Part shown: positions 1 through 6,385 of the stretch, piece by piece
Position numbering within the stretch: position 1 is the first letter of the stretch
Layout: each line of letters begins with the position of its first letter
NCBI GenBank assembly: GCA_026388345.1
Contig: JAPLJY010000111.1
Location: 1-11,564, forward strand
DNA from: Deltaproteobacteria bacterium
GTDB lineage: Bacteria > Desulfobacterota > Syntrophia > Syntrophales > UBA5619
Reading direction: 5' to 3'
Length of the DNA stretch: 11,564 nucleotides
Program-made: the position numbers and the translations under genes
The notes under the pieces: model-generated
Database searches by the model: none
What the model was told of the DNA's origin: nothing
What the model saw: only the letters and a program-made list of their open reading frames with translations

Positions 1-534
1 ATCTACCCCTACCTTTTGAGAGGGCTTTCGATCACGGAAGCCAATACTGTTTGGGCAGCAGATATTACCTACATTCCCATGGCGAAAGGATTTTGTTATC
101 TTGTGGCCATCATGGACTGGGCAAGCCGGAAGGTCCTTTCCTGGAGGCTCTCGAACACCCTGGATCCCTCGTTCTGTACCGAAGCCCTTGAAGAGGCGAT
201 CTCCTGCTACGGGACACCGCAGATATTCAACACCGACCATGGCAGTCAGTTTACCGCTGACGCATTTATCAGAATTCTCAAAACTCACAACATCAGGATC
301 AGCATGGACGGACGGGGCCGATGGATGGACAACGTCTTCATCGAGAGGCTCTGGAAGAGTGTCAAAAATGAAGACGTATATCTCAAGGCGTACAGCTCAA
401 TGACCCATGCAAGAACTGAACTTACAAAGTACTTTGATCGATACAATAAAAGACGGCGCCATCAGAGGCTTGACAACATGACTCCCGATGAGGTTTACTG
501 GAACACCATACCGAAGTTGACGGAAGCGGTATGA
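1..534 (+). CDS. IS3-family transposase OrfB, DDE integrase catalytic domain (5' truncated by window edge)
   Basis: This is the catalytic subunit of an IS3-family transposase, a DDE recombinase that cuts and joins the element's ends. The frame is open through base 1, so the gene starts upstream; the codons before the TTG at 16 still read as family sequence (IYPYLLRGL). Counting from that TTG, the integrase core shows D16 in WAADITYI, D74 in NTDHGSQF and E110 in FIERLW. The last two are separated by 35 residues, the D-D-35-E spacing expected of IS3. The C-terminal YNKRRRHQRLDNMTPDEVY motif is also typical. All three catalytic acids are present and no frameshift is visible, so the part seen looks intact. 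In complete elements this product usually comes from a frameshift fusion with OrfA, which is not in view. Confidence 0.95.
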   Translation: MYPYLLRGLSITEANTVWAADITYIPMAKGFCYLVAIMDWASRKVLSWRLSNTLDPSFCTEALEEAISCYGTPQIFNTDHGSQFTADAFIRILKTHNIRISMDGRGRWMDNVFIERLWKSVKNEDVYLKAYSSMTHARTELTKYFDRYNKRRRHQRLDNMTPDEVYWNTIPKLTEAV

Positions 535-570
535 ACCAGGGCAGCTCAACACTTATAACCCGCTCCAGGT

Positions 571-590
571 TGTCTAAAGAAACCAGACCA
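571..590. repeat. Probable right terminal inverted repeat of the IS3 element
   Basis: About 20 bp ending in ...CCAGACCA lie 37 nt downstream of the transposase stop. The end dinucleotide CA fits the TG/CA termini of IS3 elements. The following bases (CCT or CCTC from 591) would be one copy of the short target duplication. The partner repeat is outside the window, so the call rests on position, the terminal dinucleotide and the switch to FliK-like coding sequence. Confidence 0.5.
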
Positions 591-761
591 CCTCTGGAAT
601 TCTTTTCCACTTTCCTCGGTGATCTTGAAAATGCGGTAAGCCTCCTCGGATATGAATGTAATTTTCTAAACTGTGTGTCGCTGGAAACATTGAAGGAAAC
701 AAGGGAGTATTATCGCGGGGAACTGTTTTCAGACCGCGACGCGGTCAATGTATTTGTTTGA
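591..761 (+). pseudogene. 3' remnant of a probable flagellar hook-length control (FliK-like) gene, cut by the IS3 element
   Basis: From 591 an open frame of 56 codons runs to a TGA at 759-761 and lacks a start of its own. Its translation begins PLEFFSTFLGDLE and ends DRDAVNVFV. It resembles the end of FliK C-terminal domains, where a helix followed by a GY/GL-x-V-type strand closes the fold. That assignment is a resemblance, not a strong motif match. Position supports it: in several deltaproteobacteria a FliK-like gene precedes an FlhB C-terminal-like gene and the flgF operon, and only 12 nt separate this stop from the next start. The IS3 end abuts the fragment, so the 5' part was displaced or deleted. 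A 76-codon hybrid frame (531-761) starting inside the IS also reads through it. Alternative: tail of some other gene in the upstream operon. Confidence 0.55.
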
Positions 762-773
762 TGGTGGAATTTT

Positions 774-1061
774 ATGCATGATGAGAAAAAAACACTCCAG
801 ACAGCTGCATTGAAATATGACAGCAGGAAAGATGCGGCGCCGCACCTGACTGCCAAAGGGAGGGGATCGATAGCCGAAAAAATGATTGAATTGGCCAAAA
901 AGCACGATATTCCCATAAAGAGTGATCCAGCCCTGGTGCAGATATTGAGCAAAATCGACATTGATGAGCAGATTCCCGTGGAGTTATACAAAGCCGTGGC
1001 GGAGATACTTGCCTTCGTATATTCCATGAATACCCAGCGTCGGGAAACCCAATCCGGCTGA
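774..1061 (+). CDS. FlhB C-terminal-domain-like protein (EscU/YscU/FlhB export-switch family, stand-alone)
   Basis: This 95-residue protein matches the cytoplasmic C-terminal part of FlhB, the flagellar export-gate switch, like the small YlqH-type proteins. Family signatures are AALKYD near residues 11-16, AKGRGSIAEKMIELAKKHDIPI at about 27-48 (broken here only by normal variation), and IPVELYKAVAEILAFVY at about 67-83. The four-helix membrane part of full FlhB is absent. So is the NPTH autocleavage motif, because the protein starts just after where NPTH would lie. It may therefore act as a spare FlhB C-domain interacting with the export apparatus or FliK, as proposed for such paralogues; that is inference. 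The ATG at 774 follows a modest GGTGGA ribosome site. It sits 12 nt after the disrupted FliK-like remnant and was probably in that operon, so its transcription may now depend on the IS or an upstream promoter. Confidence 0.85.
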   Translation: MHDEKKTLQTAALKYDSRKDAAPHLTAKGRGSIAEKMIELAKKHDIPIKSDPALVQILSKIDIDEQIPVELYKAVAEILAFVYSMNTQRRETQSG

Positions 1062-1069
1062 TCTCAGGT

Positions 1070-1088
1070 AGGGGAAATATTTTCCCTT
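1070..1088 (+). terminator. Weak hairpin after the FlhB-like gene, possible terminator
   Basis: Arms GGGAAA (1072-1077) and TTTCCC (1081-1086) pair around a TAT loop, and the stem can extend by one wobble and one A-T pair. It lies 8 nt after the stop codon of the FlhB-like gene. The following bases are only moderately T-rich and there is no clear U-tract, so termination would be partial at best. Confidence 0.3.
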
Positions 1089-1202
1089 CCTAAGTTGAAT
1101 TTTACCGATACGATCCCCGCTTTTTTCTTTCCAGAGACTTCCTGCGACCCCAAGGCCGTCTGTTTCCCTTTCCCCGTGCGCATCACAGAGATCCATGCTA
1201 AT

Positions 1203-1218
1203 TGGTATGTTGTTTGCT
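1203..1218 (+). promoter_or_regulatory. Sigma-54 (RpoN) promoter of the flgF-flgJ operon
   Basis: The -24 element TGGTAT (1203-1208), five intervening bases and the -12 element TTGCT (1214-1218) match the RpoN consensus TGGCAC-N5-TTGCW. The invariant GG and GC doublets are present with exactly ten bases between corresponding positions. Transcription would start near 1229, leaving a leader of about 33 nt that contains the flgF ribosome site. RpoN promoters need an enhancer-binding activator (FlrC/FleQ/NtrC class), which is not encoded here. Confidence 0.7.
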
Positions 1219-1261
1219 TATAGTGGTTAAAACGGCTGACAAAAAAGTTTGGGAGGTATCC

Positions 1262-1978
1262 ATGGGTTACGGTGTCGGTGAGGTTGCACGGGCAGGTGTG
1301 GAAAAGATTTATCAACTTGACGTTGTTTCAAATAATCTTGCCAATACGGCCACTCCCGGATTCAAGGTCGAGCGTTATTGCCCCGGCGTCACCCGGGAGG
1401 ACAGCAATACAAAGGAAGTCTTAAATCAAGACATGGCCTTCACGATGGTGGATTACAGCCAGGGCATGATGCAGAAAACGGATAACGCCCTTGATGTGGC
1501 CATCCAGGGGGAAGGATTTTTTACCGTCCAAACAGGGCAGGGGACGGCCTATACAAGAAAGGGTAATTTCACCATCAACAAGAACGGCCAATTGATTACA
1601 CAGACCGGTGAACTGGTGTTGGGGGATAAGGGGCGGCCGATTACGATCACCGGCAAGAACATCGATATCGACCATGTCGGGAACGTAACGGTGGACGGCG
1701 CCGAATCGGGGAAGCTGCAAATCGCAAGGTTTGAAAATCCGCAGGTCCTCACAAGAACAAGGGACGGGCTATTCAGGGATCCCGGCGCGGCAGGCATGAA
1801 AAGAATGGACAACCCGGAGATCAAGCCCCGGCAACTGGAGATGTCGAATGTAAACGTTATCAAGGAGATGGTGGAGATGATGGACATTCAACGTTCTTTT
1901 GAATCTTACCAGAAGGTAATACTAACCATTACCGATCTCGACAAACTGGCGATCAGCCGGGTGGGAAAACTGACGTAG
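1262..1978 (+). CDS. flgF: Flagellar basal-body rod protein FlgF (proximal rod)
   Basis: FlgF is one of the proximal rod subunits that connect the MS ring to the distal rod in the periplasm. The 238-residue product has the N-terminal rod/hook signature NNLANTATPGFK at about residues 27-38. It also has the central hook-basal-body fold (ALDVAIQGEGFFTVQT...AYTRKGNF) and the C-terminal helix with SNVNVIKEMVEMMDIQRSFESYQK. Length is normal for the family. The ATG at 1262 is chosen because GGGAGG at 1251-1256 lies five bases upstream. A longer in-frame start (TTG 1202) falls inside the sigma-54 promoter and cannot be transcribed from it. The sequence alone separates FlgF from FlgG by shorter length and by order: flgF precedes flgG by 28 nt. 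It is the first gene of the rod/ring operon. Confidence 0.93.
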   Translation: MGYGVGEVARAGVEKIYQLDVVSNNLANTATPGFKVERYCPGVTREDSNTKEVLNQDMAFTMVDYSQGMMQKTDNALDVAIQGEGFFTVQTGQGTAYTRKGNFTINKNGQLITQTGELVLGDKGRPITITGKNIDIDHVGNVTVDGAESGKLQIARFENPQVLTRTRDGLFRDPGAAGMKRMDNPEIKPRQLEMSNVNVIKEMVEMMDIQRSFESYQKVILTITDLDKLAISRVGKLT

Positions 1979-2006
1979 AACAAGATGAATTTAAGGGAGG
2001 CATAAA

Positions 2007-2789
2007 ATGATTAGATCTTTATGGACGGCAGCCACAGGGATGGTGGCCCAGCAATTGGAACAAGATATTATTTCGAACAATCTGGCCAATGTCAATACGG
2101 TAGGATTCAAGAAATCCAGAGCCGATTTTCAGGATCTTATGTATCAACTGGTTACCAAGTCGGGTTCGCAGACATCGGCGGGGAATCAATTGCCGGTAGG
2201 CATTGAAGTGGGTCTCGGGGTCAAGCCGATGGCTTCGCAAAAGATTTTTACCCAGGGCGACTATCAGCAAACGGGCAATCAGTTTGATCTTGCGATTGAA
2301 GGGAACGGTTTTTTCCAGATAGACAATAATGGGCGTACCGCCTATACACGGGCGGGAAATTTCAAGATTAACAAAGATGGGATTCTAACCAATTCCGAAG
2401 GCTTAAAACTAACTCCGGAAGTATCCGCACCGCAGGGTTCGGTTGCATTCACCGTCGACAGCGGTGGGACCTGGACCGCATCAGACAATACAGGTGCCGT
2501 CCTGGCAACAGGCCGAATTGAGCTTGCCGATTTCATGAATCCGGCGGGTCTTACGAGTCTGGGGAGAAATCTCTATGATAAGACGGAAGGTTCAGGGGAA
2601 CCGATCACTGGAAACCCGAGCGAGAACGGTTTGGGCACGATTTCTCAACGTTACCTTGAAATGGCCAACGTAAGTGTCATCGATGAAATGGTGAAGATGA
2701 TCGTGGGTCAGCGGGCCTATGAAATTAATTCCAAATCGGTTCAGACCGCTGATTCTATGTTGCAGATAATCAATAACCTGAAGAGGTAA
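2007..2789 (+). CDS. flgG: Flagellar basal-body distal rod protein FlgG
   Basis: FlgG polymerises into the distal rod, the drive shaft that crosses the peptidoglycan and outer membrane inside the P and L rings. The product has 260 residues, the standard FlgG length. It begins MIRSLWTAATGM, followed by the rod signature NNLANVNTVGFKKSRADFQDL. The middle shows FDLAIEGNGFFQI and AYTRAGNFKINKDG. The C-terminal helix ANVSVIDEMVKMIVGQRAYE NSKSVQTAD-type region is diagnostic (here with EIN between the two halves). A GGGAGG ribosome site at 1995-2000 sits seven bases before the ATG. It is cotranscribed with flgF and is directly followed by flgA. Confidence 0.96.
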   Translation: MIRSLWTAATGMVAQQLEQDIISNNLANVNTVGFKKSRADFQDLMYQLVTKSGSQTSAGNQLPVGIEVGLGVKPMASQKIFTQGDYQQTGNQFDLAIEGNGFFQIDNNGRTAYTRAGNFKINKDGILTNSEGLKLTPEVSAPQGSVAFTVDSGGTWTASDNTGAVLATGRIELADFMNPAGLTSLGRNLYDKTEGSGEPITGNPSENGLGTISQRYLEMANVSVIDEMVKMIVGQRAYEINSKSVQTADSMLQIINNLKR

Positions 2790-2824
2790 TGAAGGGTTTG
2801 AATCATGACCCAGGAGTTGAGGAA

Positions 2825-3556
2825 ATGACCAGGTTGTCGGGATATGGGAGTCGATCCTTAAGCATGTTGATTGTTTTGTCCGTAATCCTTTTTCTGCCGG
2901 GCGCCGCATTGTCCGCCACAAGAATTGCGGCGGATGATGTCAAGACTGCAATATCGGATTATGTGGAAAAGAATCATCCCTGGCCGTCCGGGAATGTCCG
3001 CGTCCATTTCCAGTCGAAAATATCCGATGCCGTTTTTCCCCAGGATTCGGTTACGATCGAGGTGTCGGGCCGACCGGAGGAAGATTTTATCGAGAATGCA
3101 ACTTTTATGGTGGGGCTGTATGTCGGAAAATCCCTAATACAGCAAATGATGGTGAGGGTGATTCTGGAAGTTTTGACGGATGTTGTGGTCAGCAACAGGG
3201 CGCTGACCAGAAACCGTGAAATTGCCGCCGAGGATGTGCGCGTACTGAAAAGATGGGTCAGGCGGATTCCCGCAAATGTGGTCACGATGCCCTCGGAAGT
3301 CATTGGTAAGGTTCTGACCATGAATTTGAATCAGAACAGTGAGATCACAAAAAATATCCTCAGGACCCCGCTGCTGATCAAAAGGAAAAGCGTCGTTCGG
3401 ATTACCCTCGAGAATGACAACCTCAGTGTAACCACCATGGGAATCTCGGAGGAGGATGGGGCGGCAGACAAGATCATCAGGGTCAAAAATCTGTCTTCGA
3501 ACAGAACCATTTACGCCAAGGTCATTGGAGATTCCCTGGTGAGGGTGGAATATTAG
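2825..3556 (+). CDS. flgA: Flagellar P-ring assembly chaperone FlgA
   Basis: FlgA is a periplasmic chaperone that helps FlgI polymerise into the P ring. The 243-residue product starts with a signal peptide (hydrophobic LSMLIVLSVILFLPGAALSA, cleavage probably after ALSA). It ends with a SAF/ChapFlgA-type domain: VVVSNRALTRNREIAAEDVRV, then IPANVVTMPSEVIGKVLTMNL, and a C-terminal VRVKNLSSNRTIYAKV-like strand region (IIRVKNLSSNRTIYAKVIGD). The ATG at 2825 is chosen because AGGAG at 2812-2816 lies eight bases upstream. The same frame is open to an ATG at 2789 that overlaps the flgG stop by one base, which would add 12 residues before the signal peptide; that start has a poor spacing. The gene lies between flgG and flgH, a common order in deltaproteobacterial clusters. 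Confidence 0.92.
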   Translation: MTRLSGYGSRSLSMLIVLSVILFLPGAALSATRIAADDVKTAISDYVEKNHPWPSGNVRVHFQSKISDAVFPQDSVTIEVSGRPEEDFIENATFMVGLYVGKSLIQQMMVRVILEVLTDVVVSNRALTRNREIAAEDVRVLKRWVRRIPANVVTMPSEVIGKVLTMNLNQNSEITKNILRTPLLIKRKSVVRITLENDNLSVTTMGISEEDGAADKIIRVKNLSSNRTIYAKVIGDSLVRVEY

Positions 3557-3571
3557 CGAAGTGAGGCAAAG

Positions 3572-4294
3572 ATGATGGGAAGCAATATGAAGAGGGAGGG
3601 TGATCTTCGGCGGAGATGCATGCTGGGGTGGATTGTTCTTTTTTTTCTTGCTGCCGGATGTTCTTCGAGAGCCGACATGATGCGGAGCGAACCGCAAACA
3701 CACTTGCCGCCACCCCGGGCCGTTGCACCTCTCCAGCCGGGATCGATATGGCCGGGCGAAAACGGTAAAAACATGTTTTTTACCGACAACAAGGCCAGGT
3801 ATGTAAACGATATCGTAACCATTGTCGTCAGTGAAACAACAACGGGCACCAGCAAGGCAACCACGAACACGGCCCGTACGACAAGCGCGACAGCCGGGAT
3901 CGCCACCCTCCTCGGGCTTGAAAAAACGATTGCGGAAAAGAACGCCAAACTGGCCACACTTGAGCTGGGAGGATCGACTTCCAATTCACTGAAAGGCGCA
4001 GGGGATACTTCCCGGGGAAGCACTTTGACGGCAAGGATTTCGGCCAGGGTTGTGAGGGTTCTGGATAACGGGAATCTGGCGATTGAAGGCCGGCGTCAAT
4101 TGACGATGAACGCCGAGGATCAGTTCATCATGATCAGCGGCATCATCAGGACGGATGATATCACTTCGGAGAATTTGATTGCATCCCAGCATATTTCCGA
4201 CGCCAAGATCTATTATGTCGGAGAAGGCGTGATCAACGACAAGATGAGGCCTGGGTGGCTTACCCGTGTCATGGATTGGGTCTGGCCGTTTTAG
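3572..4294 (+). CDS. flgH: Flagellar L-ring lipoprotein FlgH
   Basis: FlgH forms the L ring, the bushing in the outer membrane. The 240-residue product has a lipoprotein signal with hydrophobic core WIVLFFLAAGC. The lipobox LAAGC puts the lipidated cysteine at residue 30. Family features follow: GSIWPGENGKNMFFTDNKARYVNDIVTIVVSET, a Thr/Ala-rich stretch, and FLGH C-terminal sequence VLDNGNLAIEGRRQLTMN and SGIIRTDDITSENLIASQHISDAKI. It ends with the GWLTRVMDWVWPF tail. GAGG at 3563-3566 serves the ATG at 3572; a second ATG follows at once. The gene starts 15 nt after flgA and is followed by flgI. A run of eight T at 3639-3646 lies in the signal-peptide codons. Confidence 0.95.
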   Translation: MMGSNMKREGDLRRRCMLGWIVLFFLAAGCSSRADMMRSEPQTHLPPPRAVAPLQPGSIWPGENGKNMFFTDNKARYVNDIVTIVVSETTTGTSKATTNTARTTSATAGIATLLGLEKTIAEKNAKLATLELGGSTSNSLKGAGDTSRGSTLTARISARVVRVLDNGNLAIEGRRQLTMNAEDQFIMISGIIRTDDITSENLIASQHISDAKIYYVGEGVINDKMRPGWLTRVMDWVWPF

Positions 4295-4316
4295 ATGGAA
4301 CCTGACAAAGGATGGT

Positions 4317-5492
4317 ATGAACATGAAGGCAAAAATGAAGTCTGTCTGCGGGATGGTAATGATATTTTGTTTTTTGTTCGATGCATCCTCTTATGGGGCG
4401 CGGGTAAAAGACATCGCCGGCATCAGCGGCGTCAGGGACAATCAATTGATCGGCTATGGTCTTGTTGTAGGTCTGGCGGGTACGGGGGACGATGTAAAAA
4501 ACGGTTTCACGAAGGAGTCCTTGGCAAACATGCTGAGCCGGCAGGGGTTGGCGATGAAGGACAAAACGCTCAAAGCGGAAAATGCGGCGGCTGTTATGGT
4601 CACTGCAACCTTGCCTCCCTTTATCAAAACGGGGAGCCAGCTCGATGTTTTTGTTTCATCCATCGGTAATTCCAAGAGCCTGTATGGAGGCACATTGCTC
4701 ATGGTGCCCCTGCGCGGCGCCGATGGAGAGATTTATGCCGTAGCCCAGGGGCCCATTACCTTGGGAGGGTTTGCGGCGGGAGGGGGCGGCGGCAGCAGCG
4801 TCAAGAATCATCCGAGCGCAGGGCGGATTGCCAACGGCGCCCTGGTGGAAAAACAGCTCAGGTATGATTTTGAAAAGAGCAGAACGTTGAGCATCAACCT
4901 TTACAATCCCGATTTTACAACTTCATCCCGACTGGCCGCTTCCATCAACAGCGCGATCAAAAACGTGGCGGCGAAAGAGGAGGACTCCTTCTCCGTTTCC
5001 ATAAAATTGCCGGAGGATGGCCGTGTCAATATATTCGAGCTGATTTCGCAGATCGAAAACCTCGATGTGCCGGTGGATTCAAGAGCTGTGGTGGTTATGA
5101 ATGAGAAGACCGGGACGGTGGTCATGGGCGAAAATGTAAGGATTGCCACGGTAGCCATAGCGCACGGCAATCTCAGCATACAGATCAAGGAGGATATTCA
5201 TGTCTCTCAGCCCTTGCCTTTTGCGCCCTCTCCTCCGCTGGGTGGTGTCCCGAGGACCGGAAAAGAAGGGGAGGTCATCGTGGCACCGGGAGGGCAGACG
5301 GTTGTGACGACGGACAAAACCACGACCGTGAATGAAGAAAAAAAACAACTTATGGTTGTGCCGAGGGGGGTTACGATTCAGGATGTCGTAAAGGCACTGA
5401 ATGCCGTGGGCGTTACCCCCCGCGATCTGATCACCATCATGCAGACCATAAAAGCGGCGGGGGCTTTGCAGGCTGATTTGAGGATTATCTGA
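4317..5492 (+). CDS. flgI: Flagellar P-ring protein FlgI
   Basis: FlgI polymerises in the periplasm into the P ring around the distal rod. The product of about 391 residues has an N-terminal secretion signal (VCGMVMIFCFLFDASSYGA). It is followed by the strongly conserved RVKDIAGISGVRDNQLIGYG and GLAGTGD. Further family blocks are AAVMVTATLPPF, GSQLDVFVSSIGNSKSLYGGTLLMVPLRGADG, FAAGGGGGSSVKNHPSAGRI and, near the C-terminus, DVVKALNAVGVTPRDLITIMQTIKAAGALQADL (these blocks are separated by ordinary variation). The start is uncertain: ATGs at 4317 and 4323 both follow AAAGGA at 4307-4312. A start at 4266, inside flgH, is less likely. It is slightly longer than enterobacterial FlgI, mainly through a Pro/Gly/Thr-rich stretch near residues 305-345. 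The flgH stop is 22 nt upstream. Confidence 0.95.
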   Translation: MNMKAKMKSVCGMVMIFCFLFDASSYGARVKDIAGISGVRDNQLIGYGLVVGLAGTGDDVKNGFTKESLANMLSRQGLAMKDKTLKAENAAAVMVTATLPPFIKTGSQLDVFVSSIGNSKSLYGGTLLMVPLRGADGEIYAVAQGPITLGGFAAGGGGGSSVKNHPSAGRIANGALVEKQLRYDFEKSRTLSINLYNPDFTTSSRLAASINSAIKNVAAKEEDSFSVSIKLPEDGRVNIFELISQIENLDVPVDSRAVVVMNEKTGTVVMGENVRIATVAIAHGNLSIQIKEDIHVSQPLPFAPSPPLGGVPRTGKEGEVIVAPGGQTVVTTDKTTTVNEEKKQLMVVPRGVTIQDVVKALNAVGVTPRDLITIMQTIKAAGALQADLRII

Positions 5493-5512
5493 GGATTGCA
5501 CTATCAACGAAT

Positions 5513-5536
5513 GGGCGGCTGGGATATGGGCCGCTC
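5513..5536 (+). other. Stem-loop between flgI and flgJ, next to the flgJ ribosome site
   Basis: GGGCGGC (5513-5519) pairs with GCCGCTC (5530-5536) through seven pairs, one of them G-T, around a 10-nt loop. No T-run follows, so it is not a terminator. Its 3' arm ends where the G-rich flgJ ribosome site begins (about 5536-5541), so it could set flgJ translation or mRNA stability. Function is inference. Confidence 0.35.
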
Positions 5537-5547
5537 GGGGGTGAACG

Positions 5548-5916
5548 ATGGAGCCCGGAGGGATTGATTCAATACAGGGTCTTGCGCCGGATAGGATTGC
5601 TCAGGATGGCGACAAAAACGCGAAGGAAAGACTGGAGAAGGAGAGAAAACTCAAAAAAGTTTGTGCAGATTTCGAGTCCATTTTTATCTATCATATGTTA
5701 AAGAAAATGCGAAGCACCGTTCCCAGGAGCGGTCTTGTAAATGGAATGACGGGGAAAGATACCTATCAGATGATGATGGATCAGAAGGTTTCGGAGGAAC
5801 TGTCAAACAGGGGAGGTCTGGGACTCCAAAAAATGCTTTCCAATCAGATAAAAATGGAAGATAAGCATACCGGATCATCCACTGAACCTTCCCGCATCAA
5901 GCCGCCGGGTATCTAA
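5548..5916 (+). CDS. flgJ: FlgJ-type rod-binding protein (N-terminal domain only)
   Basis: The 122-residue product matches the N-terminal rod-binding domain of FlgJ, which acts as a scaffold or cap for rod assembly. The signature is CADFESIFIYHMLKKMRSTVP at about residues 38-58, then TGKDTYQMMMDQKVSEELSNRGGLGLQKML. The C-terminal peptidoglycan-hydrolase domain of enterobacterial FlgJ is absent and no start of such a domain follows. That single-domain form is usual outside beta- and gammaproteobacteria, where the muramidase activity comes from a separate protein. The N-terminal 35 residues are charged and low in complexity (KNAKERLEKERKLKK). The ATG at 5548 has a G-rich site just upstream. It is the last structural gene of the flgF operon; the spacing to flgI is 55 nt. 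Confidence 0.88.
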   Translation: MEPGGIDSIQGLAPDRIAQDGDKNAKERLEKERKLKKVCADFESIFIYHMLKKMRSTVPRSGLVNGMTGKDTYQMMMDQKVSEELSNRGGLGLQKMLSNQIKMEDKHTGSSTEPSRIKPPGI

Positions 5917-5927
5917 GACGGCAGGAA

Positions 5928-5941
5928 CGAAGCAAGCTTCG
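5928..5941 (+). other. Small hairpin after flgJ
   Basis: CGAAG (5928-5932) and CTTCG (5937-5941) pair around CAAG, 11 nt after the flgJ stop. No T-tract follows, so transcription from the flgF operon probably continues into flgM. Confidence 0.25.
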
Positions 5942-5961
5942 AGGAATTTACCATGAGAGAT

Positions 5962-5989
5962 TAAAGTTTCTTCCCCAAGCTGCCGATAA
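5962..5989 (+). promoter_or_regulatory. Sigma-28 (FliA) promoter of flgM
   Basis: TAAAGTTT (5962-5969) and GCCGATAA (5982-5989) match both FliA elements at every base, with a 12-bp spacer where 11 is the commonest in enteric bacteria. Transcription would start near 5996, about 28 nt before the flgM ATG. A FliA promoter on flgM is the classical arrangement, giving negative feedback because FlgM inhibits FliA. The flaG promoter at 10044-10071 has the same spacer, which supports both. Confidence 0.82.
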
Positions 5990-6023
5990 TGAAATTAAAG
6001 CGATTGAACAGGGGGAACTGACT

Positions 6024-6329
6024 ATGAAGATTGGCGATATAAAAGATACGACATCCCAGATGGTCCAGCAGTACCAGCAATACAGCGGTGCGAATCAGGC
6101 TATGGATAAGCCGGCGACAGCCGCCGCTACGCCTGAAGAGAAAGTAGATCTTTCCACCAGATCGAAGGAACTCCTGCAGATCAAAAATGCTGTTGCTCAA
6201 CTTCCCGAAATAAGGGAAGAAAAGGTTCAGGAGTTGAAAACCCAGATCGAAAAAGGGACATATAATATCAATGGCGGCCAGATTGCTGAAAAAATGATCG
6301 GAGAATCTCTGATCGATATTTTTTCCTGA
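6024..6329 (+). CDS. flgM: Anti-sigma-28 factor FlgM
   Basis: FlgM binds the flagellar sigma factor FliA in the cytoplasm and blocks late gene expression until the hook is finished and FlgM is exported. The product has 101 residues, the usual length. The N-terminal half is polar and rich in Gln, Ala and Thr, as expected for the disordered export part. The C-terminal half carries the FlgM signature: EKVDLSTRSKELLQIKNAV, then LPEIREEKVQELKTQIEKGTYNINGGQIAEKMIGESL (about residues 59-96, one residue uncertain at either end). GGGGGA at 6011-6016 lies seven bases before the ATG. The gene has its own FliA promoter, can also receive read-through from the flgF operon, and is followed by an intrinsic terminator. 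Confidence 0.95.
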   Translation: MKIGDIKDTTSQMVQQYQQYSGANQAMDKPATAAATPEEKVDLSTRSKELLQIKNAVAQLPEIREEKVQELKTQIEKGTYNINGGQIAEKMIGESLIDIFS

Positions 6330-6385
6330 ACTCGCCATCAACCTTCCCGATCTCCTGAGCACGGATTTCTATCCTGTTCCATATT

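Larger units (their letters stand above)
1..590 (+). mobile_element. IS3-family insertion sequence, right-hand part (left end outside the window)
   Basis: The stretch holds most of an IS3-type OrfB transposase reading frame, then about 55 nt of non-coding end. The likely right terminal inverted repeat lies around 571-590. Read on the minus strand from 590 it starts TGGTCTGG, which fits the TG...CA termini usual in IS3 elements. After 590 the sequence becomes the tail of an unrelated reading frame, which supports the boundary. The left end, orfA and the matching terminal repeat lie upstream of the window, so the outer boundary and target duplication cannot be checked. Confidence 0.75.

Noticed and set aside
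1091..1112. Sigma-28-like TAAGTT...CCGATACG upstream of flgF
   Set aside because: The spacing between the two parts is about six bases too short for FliA, and the elements are poor; the sigma-54 site is far better.
1202..1261. N-terminal extension of flgF from a TTG start
   Set aside because: It lies within the sigma-54 promoter, has no ribosome site, and the FlgF family starts at the ATG at 1262 behind GGGAGG.
5338..5346. A-run in flgI as a programmed frameshift site
   Set aside because: The zero frame continues through conserved FlgI sequence to the normal C-terminus, and no downstream alternative frame looks functional.
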